NCBI GenBank assembly: GCA_037447655.1
Contig: JBBHKE010000213.1
Location: 1-64,000, forward strand
Length of the DNA: 64,000 nt
Source of the DNA: Zygnema cylindricum
Taxonomy: Eukaryota > Streptophyta > Zygnematophyceae > Zygnematales > Zygnemataceae
Reading direction: 5' to 3'
The notes beneath the pieces are model-generated. The model saw nothing but the letters and a program-made list of their open reading frames with translations. It searched no databases and was not told the DNA's origin. Shown here in pieces: positions 56,508 through 64,000 of this stretch. Each line of letters begins with the position of its first letter. Position 1 is the stretch's first letter. A program made the position numbers and the translations under genes.

Positions 56508-58027
56508 AACGGGCTGACTTTATTCAAAAGTGTGATGGTAAACCATCTGAGCCCACGGCATCAAAAGGAAGTAGCATTACAAAAACTGAAAACCTACATG
56601 TGGGGGGGAAGAAACAAAGAGGATAAGGCAAAAGCAATGAAAATATGAAAAATTGGCAGATAAACAGAAAAAACCCAAAAAAACCCAAAAAAACCCTACA
56701 AAAACCGAAAACACCCTTAGAAGCAAAAAAACAACAAAAGAAGTATCAAAGGAAAGATCCAACATCTATCAGCAATAATTCTTAATTCTAAGAGAAATTC
56801 ATGGTGTGCTGGTGGATATTCGGAACAGCGGTGGCGTGGAAGAAAAAGCTTGCCATCTACGTGGCCAATGGGAACATTTGATGAGAGAAAGATTGTCCTC
56901 AGGAAGGACCTTCAAAGAGGGTACGTGGCATTGAAACAGTAGCGACATATGATTCCCGTACTGAGAAGTTCAGCACCATCCACATCCAATCCAATCCAGG
57001 CGGCTATAAGGCCATGTCATTATGGCACATGCTCTGTACCCTCCCAGGTAGAGATGGGACGCCTAATGGCGATTGTGAATTGCAAATAAAGCGAGTGCTA
57101 GGAGAAATTAACACTTGAAGACCGGAGCCTGCGGCCGCTGCCAACCGCACGCCCACGGGCGAAATCATAGGTGCGGCCCCCTTCCGTAATCCTTAAACTC
57201 CTCCCCCCCCTTCTATTCAACGCCAAACACCCCATTTCCCCTCACTACAATTACACACACCTCAAACCCTACCGCCAGGAATGCTCATCCATAGCGTCGC
57301 GACAGGCATAATCACGCTCCTTCCTTTTAGCCGCGTCACGGGCGGCCACTCCCACATGCCGAGCCGCTTGGGTGACGACTGTAGTTGAGGTAGGGTTCGC
57401 CAAAACAATATCACCAAATGTACGAGGCGCACCATCAAGTAATACAAGGTCAATCTGACGCGAAGGAATAATGTGAGAGACCTCCCGACGAATAGAAAAT
57501 CCCCCCTCAGAAGCGATAGTAGCTATGGTGTCTCGAATCGTGTCGTGCGCCCGAATCAACTCGCCCCCATGGGAGCAACGAAGCAAATGGACCGCGTCGG
57601 GCTCGAGAACATGGCTCGAGAACATGGCCACAGGAGCAAACGAGTGAGCCAAGCAAAGGTGGGTGAGGGAGGCCAAGGCGGAACCTAAGGGCCGTCGTGA
57701 ACTGAGCCGGAGTGAAACGAAGAGTAGATAAAATAGGGACAGCCAATAGCCAAGCTCCAAAGCCAAGTCCACCACAAGACAGGAAGCGTGCACGCGAAGA
57801 ATCAGAAGGAAGCGCCTCGAGAAGCTCGGATTTAATAGTGGCGACAACCCGATCAGAAATGGATTCCTGAACACGCGCAACTGATGTCGTAACAAGAGTG
57901 GAAAAAATCGGCATGTCCTCGATAACAGCCGGATTAAGAGAACATGATGCATCCAAAAGGGACCGTTGGAAGGCGAGCTCACCATCTCAAACACGGGGAA
58001 CCACGACCGCAAGAATAGGAGTGTCCC
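56508..58027 (-). mobile_element. Damaged, 5'-truncated copy of the non-LTR retrotransposon
   Basis: On the - strand, 58,027-57,296 matches the 3' coding part of the + copy (62,618-63,347), and 56,770-56,508 matches its 3' UTR up to AATAAAGTCAGCCC. Between them lies unrelated DNA (about 56,770-57,130) and a piece of the element's own 5' end in the opposite orientation. A 13-bp tandem duplication (CTCGAGAACATGG, near 57,601-57,626) shifts the frame. Truncation at 58,027 fits incomplete reverse transcription; the mosaic implies later rearrangement. Confidence 0.8.
57131..57280 (+). mobile_element. 5'-end fragment of the same retrotransposon, inverted
   Basis: Starts TGCGGCCGCTGCCAACCGCA and follows the 5' end of the + copy (from 60,202) for about 150 bp, to CTCAAACCCTA. 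It then joins head-on to the - strand coding part. Together with 60,202 it fixes the element's probable 5' start. Confidence 0.8.
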
Positions 58028-59095
58028 CGAAACATAATTAATTAAGGGTCATTAACACAGATCGAATCCTAAAACAAAGAGATTCATTGTCGTACAATTA
58101 AAAATAATCAGTTAACATTCATGTCGATTGGATGTTTCATGTACTTTTTTTAGTACTATAATACGGTAGAGGACCTTTTTTGGTTTTATTTGTTTTTAGT
58201 GTTGGAAGGACCCTCGGTGAATCTTATAGGAGAAGTTTGAGAAATTGAAGGAAAACTACAGATAAGCCTTAATGATGACGTCGCGTTTTTTTATTAAGTT
58301 AGGTTTTTTTTTTTTAACGATTAACAAAAGTTAAAAACGGAAGGAGGGCTCCTGGGCCGCCTTCTCTAAAAAGAGTCCCAACCACAAGTACAGAGAAACT
58401 CGTCCAATGTAACTCCCAAACAACTGGAAAACATCCTCGGCCGCCCTCAAAATAAAGTCGTCAAAATAAAGTTGTCAAAAAGTAAAGTTATCCATAGTAT
58501 TAAAGGAGTACATAATCAACTCCCCTTGAGCCGCATCAGGGACCCTCGGGGACTTTTTTTCCCTCCACAGCACTGGAAGGATCCTTGACATAGTATCTGA
58601 GGATTCTAACCGGGACACGTGCTTCTTCTCACGCCACATGGCATGCTGACGTGGTAGCTCGGGAAGTAGCGGCTTCTCGGGAGCGGGATAGCAAGGGATA
58701 TTTGTCAAAGGAATTTCTCCCCGTTTAGGATGAAGATTTTTGAGTGTTTGGACAAGTTGCTCGATGACTGACTTTGCAATTTTGCACGTAAAATTTTTGA
58801 ATCCTAAAGACCTGGGGATCGAGGAAATCTTTAACGGCACAGTGGTAGATGACAAGCGAGACCTTAAGGAATATCCACCAAAGGATGTGGTCCATATCAA
58901 CAACTTTTGCGGTTGTGACAAGTCATGTAGCATAAGTTACTATTCAGTGTGTGTTGAAAAGAGGTAATTAATAGGTCACTTCTCTAATTTATTTCCACTT
59001 TAAAGAGAGAGAGTGAGGATCAAAGGCACGCCATGGCTGCCGCAATATTTAGAAAGTGGCAGATTTAGAAATAGAGGATATTTAACCAAAATGGT
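58028..59095. other. Unassigned stretch with two opposed open frames
   Basis: A 152-codon - frame (58,933-58,475) contains WREKKH and WREKKSP repeats, and a + frame overlaps it (58,740-58,967). Neither matches a family I know. The 'aaaataaagtcg' motif near 58,450 resembles a retrotransposon 3' end. Confidence 0.35.
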
Positions 59096-59175
59096 GCCTT
59101 TTTCCAGATTTGAATCTGGGTCTGCGGACCACTATGTAGTCGTACGTCTTATCCACTAAGGCGTTATTGAAACGA
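59096..59175 (-). other. tRNA-like relic or SINE head (tRNA-Arg-like)
   Basis: On the - strand GCCTTAGTGGATAAGACG resembles the D-arm/A-box of tRNA-Arg. About 30 nt later AGATTCAAATCT resembles the B-box. The anticodon and T stems do not pair properly, so it is not a functional tRNA. More likely a tRNA pseudogene or a tRNA-derived SINE. Confidence 0.45.
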
Positions 59176-59850
59176 TACACGTGGCGCGTTTCAAAGATAT
59201 CTAAATATTAACGCGACAGCTAATTAACACCAGACTAACGAAGAGGAATAATTCATGCATGTACGCGAATCTGAACCGTGTAAAATATGTTTTGATTGGA
59301 CGGCCGACATTATAGCCGCCACACGAAGTGAGATTTTGGCGGCATACAGAGATAGCGTCACGCGGTGCCACGTGGCGCCACATTATTTGATACCGGAGAA
59401 GATGGGAGGAGGAACCATGGCTCCGGATTTGACAGGTGTCACCTTGTAGACCTTGTCGTACAATGGTCGTACAATAAGTACATCGCCCATTGTACCTTCT
59501 TGTACTATATAGTGTTCCTATCGGACTAGGGTTTATTAGTAGGTAGTCGTGAGTAGGCAGACCAAGACTTAGTGATATTTAAGGACCTCTCTCTAAGAGA
59601 GCTTGTAACTATAAAGGTCATCTTTGACCAACCATAACTTACAGCTCAGGGGAGAAAATTCAGTGATTCTTTTTGTGTTTCACTCAGGGGAGTCTTGTTC
59701 TCACAAGGGTGAGGGTGGTCAGAATATTTTTGTGCCTGGGTGGCTCTTATTCAGTGGGAAAGTGGAAGGGGAAAATATTATCCTAGGGGCTTTACATAGG
59801 CTGCTCATTCTTTGGGTCAATGGAGACCACATAATTTCAAATAGTCGCGT
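59176..59850. other. Unassigned stretch, possibly LTR-like
   Basis: 'gatatttaaggacc' followed by the small hairpin CTCTCTCTAAGAGAG and 'gcttgtaac' (59,572-59,610) looks like an LTR promoter/R region. No matching second LTR, primer site or gag/pol is visible. Confidence 0.3.
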
Positions 59851-59852
59851 CA

Positions 59853-60195
59853 ACACCTGCTCCCCGTAAACATGTACCTCCGGATCCTATCTTTTCCTCC
59901 ATCACTTTGCGACAACACCAGCTCCGCGTAAACATGTACCTCCGGATCCAGTCTTTTCCTCCATCACTTCGTGACAACACCCGCTCCCTGTAAACATGTA
60001 CCTCCAGATCGTGTCTTTTCCTCCAGCACTTCGCGACAACATTTGCTCCCCGTAAACATGTACCTCTGGATCCTGTCTTTTCCTCCATCACTTCGCGACA
60101 ATACCTGCTCCCTGTAAACATGTACCTCTGGATCTTGTCTTTTCCTCGATCACTTCGCTACAATACCTGCTCCCCGTAAACATGAACCTTCGAAT
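59853..60195. repeat. 62-bp tandem repeat upstream of the retrotransposon
   Basis: Five full and one partial copies of a 62-bp unit (CTGCTCCCCGTAAACATGTA, then CCTCCGGATCC, CTTTTCCTCCATCACTTCG), ending just before the element's 5' start at 60,202. Copies are 85-95% alike by eye. The other 5' end (57,131) lacks them, so they are probably host satellite rather than part of the element. Confidence 0.88.
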
Positions 60196-60348
60196 CTGGC
60201 ATGCGGCCGCTGCCAACCGCACGCATACAGGCGACATCCTAGGTGCGACCTTCTTCCGTAATCCTTAAGCTCCTTCCCCTTCCATTCCACGGCAAAAACC
60301 TCTTTCCCCCCAATAACATTACACACACCTCAAACCCTAACTCCAAGA

Positions 60349-60379
<31 letters not shown>

Positions 60380-60527
60380 CACACTCACACACAACCGAAA
60401 GAAAAAAAAGGGTTCCGTCCCACTACCATTTCCACCATCTATTTCCCATGGTTTTGTTTCCTCCTTCCCAATTCCCCGTTCCTCTCCCTCTATCACGTCC
60501 CATGCTTCTCCCTCTCATTCAATAACC

Positions 60528-60953
60528 ATGTCCGCCCATGCACCCTCGCCTCTTCTCCCTCGTTCACCTCCTCCACCTAAACCTTGCACACAAGCCTCAA
60601 CACGGATAGAATGTATCGGGTGTCATAACCATTTCGTGACCGGTGCCGGTATTGCCCGACATACAAAGAGTTGTCAACAATATTTGGCCTTGAGTGACCC
60701 TTCCTCTAGTACCATTTGTTTCACAACACTCCTGTCCGGACCTACGAGCGAAGATTGGGCATTTGTACGCGATTTAGACGTTCTCGCAGCTTATGATTTG
60801 GGGGCCCCTCGTCCGCGGTTATACACGCGATTACGATGGCTGTGCGGATTGTCGTACAAGACACCCTCCACCTTCCTTTGTCCCGTATTTAATCGGATCC
60901 AGCGGATGTTGGATCTTGGCACCTCCTTTTCATGTACTAACTTTGGGTTGTAG
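60528..60953 (+). pseudogene. Retrotransposon N-terminal part with zinc finger
   Basis: From the ATG at 60,528. A Cys2-His-Cys finger CIGCHNHFVTGAGIARH followed by TKSC lies at about 60,612-60,680, in the position where R2-type elements have DNA-binding fingers. The frame ends at a stop near 60,953 and continues in other frames (60,966-61,320; 61,109-61,564), so at least two frame shifts separate it from the polymerase. Confidence 0.65.
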
Positions 60954-61319
60954 TCTTACCTGGCCGTGGCGGTGGTTGCAAGGCCCGAGAAACTATGGCT
61001 CGATGTCGATGATTCCTTCGAGGCGATTGGCGAGCCCTTCATGGCGAGCACGAGGATCGAGTTGCGAGTGCTTTTTTCACACCACGTCGTACATCTCGGA
61101 CTTCAGATGTGTCATCCTCTTATCGTCGTGCGATACATTTGGGCCGAGTTGGTGAGCTCTCTCGAGCTGTTCGAGCACTCCAGCCATTTAATCTTGCTCC
61201 TCAGTCTGCTGCGACATTTGAGATTCTCCGAGCTCTTCATCCGCCAGCTCCTTCCCCTCAGTCCCCCTGTATTCACACCTTCGAGCAGACAAAATGTTTT
61301 CTTTTGGATCGAGACTGTT

Positions 61320-62340
61320 TAATTAAAGCCCTTACGACTTCTCCACATCTTTCAACTAGGGGTCTTTCAGGCACTGTTTATGAGTTATTTCGCGACGTTT
61401 TGCCTTCGGAATTTGGTGCTCGGGGCTTTGATATGTTTTTTCGAGTATGTTCTCTTATTGCGGCTGGCATTGTTTCTTCTCGTATTTGCGATCTCCTCAT
61501 AGCGTCCCGCCTCGTAGCTGTTACCAAACCGAATGGGGGAATCCATCCTAAAGCAAGTGGGTAGGGTATTGTACCAATTGGTGGCCCGTGCGATCTGCAT
61601 CCAGCTCTAGCCCGCTTTTCATGATTATTTCTCTCCTCATCAGTTCGGAATGGCAACCCCGGGGGGTTGTGAGGCCATGGTCCACGGGATCCGCGCTTTG
61701 TTAGATGCCCATCCAGATTGGTAAGTCCTCCAGGTGGATGTTTCTAATGCCTTTAATATAGTGGATCGGAATGCTATTTTTTCTAAGCTTATGGCTGCAC
61801 CTTCCCCGATTGTCCAGATATTTCCTTTTGTGAGAGCCTTTTATTCTCTGAGCAGTAGCGTCTCTTTCTCCACGGATGATGATTTGGTCCCACTTTCCTC
61901 CATGACTGGCACTCGTCAGGGCGATCCTCTTGGGGGTTTTTTGTTTGCCCTTGCCCATTACCGTGCTCTCCAAGCTTCCGCTGCTGCTTATCCTTCTTGC
62001 CTCTTCCCTTCAGTTGCGGATGACACACACATTATTGGTCTTTCAGACTAAGTTATACCGACCCATCACTTTTTCAAGGCTCGTTGGCCGAACTCAATCT
62101 TTCGGTCCAGCCAGTGTGTTGTTTGGTCCCCACGTCTTATTCCTCCTCCTTTCACTCCCCCTCTTGGTTTTCAGACCCCTCCTCCTTCTGAAGGCATTCG
62201 TGTGTTGGGTTGCCCGCTTGGTTCTGATCCATACATCACGAAATTCCTCGATTCCGCTCTTCAGACAGATTTGTCACATGTGGACGACCTTCCTCACCTT
62301 TCTGATCTCTAAGTGGCCTTTACTTTTTTGACACGATGTT
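61320..62340 (+). pseudogene. Reverse transcriptase domain, broken
   Basis: RT blocks in order: LVAVTKPNGGIHP (about 61,510-61,550), QFGMATPGGCEA (about 61,641-61,676), QVDVSNAFNIVDR, GTRQGDPLGG, and the catalytic VADDTHIIG (about 62,014-62,040). IRVLGCPLGSDPYITKFL follows in a shifted frame. In-frame stops occur after KASG, after CIQL, after HPDW and after HLSDL. The catalytic ADD is intact but the frame is not. Confidence 0.82.
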
Positions 62341-62689
62341 TCCTTCACCGGCCCTCCTACCTTACTTGCACTTCCCCTCCCACCCCATCCTTTGTGTCCT
62401 CACTTTCTGCTTTCGACGATCGTCTTATGGATGTCCTCCACAGTTTGTTGGGCCGTGGAGCTTTTGATCGCGAGTCTGGGCTTGCGGCACGCATTCAAGC
62501 CTCTCTTCCTATCTCGGCTGGCGGTTTGTGTTACTCTCGACGGCGCGTGGTTCTCCCGCCGCCTATTTGGGAAGTTGGTGCCTTATTGCTTCCACTATAG
62601 TCTCTCGTTTTCTGGCTGGGGACACTCCTATTCTTGCGGTCGTGGTTCCCCGTGTTTCAGATGGTGAGCTCGCCTTCTAATGGTCCCTT

Positions 62690-63538
62690 TTGGATGCATC
62701 ACGTTCTCTTAATCCGGCTATTATCGAGGACATGCCGATTTTTTCCACTCTTGTTACGACATCAGTTGCGCGTGTTCAGGAATCCATTTCTGATCGGGTT
62801 GTCGCCACTATTAAATCCGAGCTTCTCGAGGCGCTTCATTCTGATTCTTCGCGTGCACGCTTCCTGTCTTGTGGTGGACTTGGCTTTGGAGCTTGGCTAT
62901 TGGCTGTCCCTATTTTATCTACTCTTCGTTTCACTCCGGCTCAGTTCACGACGGCCCTTAGGTTCCGCCTTGGCCTCCCTCACCCACCTTTGCTTGGCTC
63001 ACTCGTTTGCTCCTGTGGCCATGTTCTCGAGCCCGACGGGGTCCATTTGCTTCGTTGCTCCCATGGGGGTGATTTGATTCGGGCGCACGACACGATTCGA
63101 GACACCATAGCTACTATCGCTTCTGAGGGGGGATTTTCTATTCGTCGGGAGGTCTCTCACATTATTCCTTCGCGTCAGATTGACCTTGTATTACTTGATG
63201 GTGCGCCTCGTACATTTGGTGATATTGTTTTGGCGAACCCTACCTCAACTACAGTCGTCACCCAAGCGGCTCGGCATGTGGGAGTGGCCGCCCGTGACGC
63301 GGCTAAAAGGAAGGAGCGTGATTATGCCTGTCGCGACGCTATGGATGGCTTCATTCCGATGGCGGTCGAGATATTTGGTTGTGTGGGTGTGGCTTTGGAC
63401 GAGTTTTTCCGTACTTGTGGTCGGCGCTCGTTCGAGAGGCGCGGACCTGGGAGCCCTTCTGTTTCAGTCCTTACTTCCTTTTTTCGTGAACGTTTTTCCG
63501 TGGCTCTACAACGGGTGTTGGCTTCTATATTACTTTGA
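62690..63538 (+). pseudogene. Retrotransposon C-terminal CCHC/endonuclease-like domain
   Basis: An open frame of about 280 codons, the longest intact part. It contains CSCGHVLEP...HLLRC (a CxC..H..C knuckle), then RAHDTIRD, IDLVLLDG, DIVLANP and KRKERDY, the spacing of an R-HD/PD-(D/E)xK restriction-like endonuclease as in R2-type elements, with Ile-Asp in place of the usual Pro-Asp. The assignment is by motif order, without a profile search. Confidence 0.6.
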
Positions 63539-63870
63539 TCGTCTATTGCCGTTATGGATCGACGGCGTGTTCTGGAACTTCCTCCTCGTGCTCCTCCGTG
63601 ATTCGGGGACTTACGTGGTTGCTTTCCGTAGATTTTTAGTTATGTTGGTGTTAGTTTTTTCCTTTGATGTTTTGTTTGCGGGGTTTTGCTTTTTAGGGTG
63701 TTTTTGATTTCCCTGCCATTCTTTCATATTTTTGTCGGTTTTGCCTTGATTTTCCTCTTTGTTTATTCCGTAGTCATGTGGTTTTTTCAGTTTTAGCAAT
63801 GCTACTTCCTTTTGTTCCTATGGACTCAGATGGTTTACCATCGCGCTTTTTAATAAAGTCGGCCCCATGT

Positions 63871-64000
63871 AGAGTGGTCAGCATCGATTAGTTTGTGTAA
63901 GGCTTCACCCATTTTTTTTGGGAATGTTGTAGTCTTTACATGCATAATTGTGCTTTTTTTTACTTTCCCTTTGTTCCGAGATGATTTTTCCATCAAGAGT
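63871..64000. other. 3' flank of the retrotransposon
   Basis: AT-rich sequence after the element's AATAAAGTC end. No further feature seen before the window ends. Confidence 0.5.

Larger units (their letters stand above)
60202..63870 (+). mobile_element. Full-length but defective non-LTR retrotransposon
   Basis: 5' end TGCGGCCGCTGCC, an (AC)n stretch at 60,351-60,394, one former open reading frame from the ATG at 60,528 to TGA at 63,536-63,538, and a 3' UTR to AATAAAGTCGGCCCC. The coding order is zinc finger, reverse transcriptase, CCHC knuckle and endonuclease-like domain, with no upstream AP endonuclease seen. This resembles R2/CRE-type or related plant and algal elements. Several stops and frame shifts make it inactive. 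No poly-A tail or clear target duplication could be defined. Confidence 0.85.

Noticed and set aside
58475-58933. 152-codon - strand frame with WREKK repeats
   Set aside because: Possible transposon remnant, but no recognisable domain and a competing + frame overlaps it; kept only as unassigned.
60243-60527. Longer N-terminus of the retrotransposon protein
   Set aside because: The extension is a translated (AC)n microsatellite and 5' UTR; the ATG at 60,528 is a better start.

Overview
This window is nuclear DNA from a eukaryote of the green plant (streptophyte) lineage. The evidence is three recognisable genes with plant-type architecture and ordinary GT-AG introns: a plant-type synaptotagmin (SMP plus two C2 domains), a C2-domain class-3 lipase, and a gene with the plant-restricted S40 senescence-regulator domain. 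No ribosome-binding sites, operons or bacterial genes are present. The species cannot be fixed from the sequence. Long AT-rich introns, dense simple-sequence DNA and many small transposons would suit a charophyte alga or another non-seed streptophyte, but that is inference.

Layout. 1-2.7 kb: small inverted-repeat transposons. 2.8-16.8 kb: the C2-lipase gene, about 18 exons on +, its introns full of tandem repeats, with one intact MITE. 16.8-28.6 kb: a gene-free transposon island with nested Harbinger-like, hAT-like and Helitron-like elements, three of which carry tandem arrays of about 49 bp. 28.7-38.9 kb: the synaptotagmin gene, 13 exons on +, with a very long poly-T tract and a GTCAA-rich tandem repeat in its introns. 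39-53 kb: a second gene-free transposon island, including a long foldback element. 53.8-54.7 kb: the S40-domain gene. 56.5-58.0 kb and 60.2-63.9 kb: two inverted, damaged copies of one non-LTR retrotransposon (zinc finger, reverse transcriptase, CCHC/endonuclease-like C-terminus), the second preceded by a 62-bp tandem repeat.

The genes do not form a pathway. Two of the three carry lipid- or membrane-binding C2 domains: a lipase, and an ER-plasma-membrane contact-site lipid-transfer protein. The C2-lipase and synaptotagmin models were joined exon by exon with matching reading phase. The one exception is the lipase exon 9/10 junction, where 2 nt are missing from any canonical join I could find. 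The S40 gene is modelled only as its single open 3' exon. The most unusual features are recurrent copies of exon ends with their splice donors inside downstream introns, an in-frame 16-nt exon in the lipase, nested transposons with a related empty site in the same window, and Helitron-like elements carrying 49-bp satellite arrays. I found no clearly new gene system.
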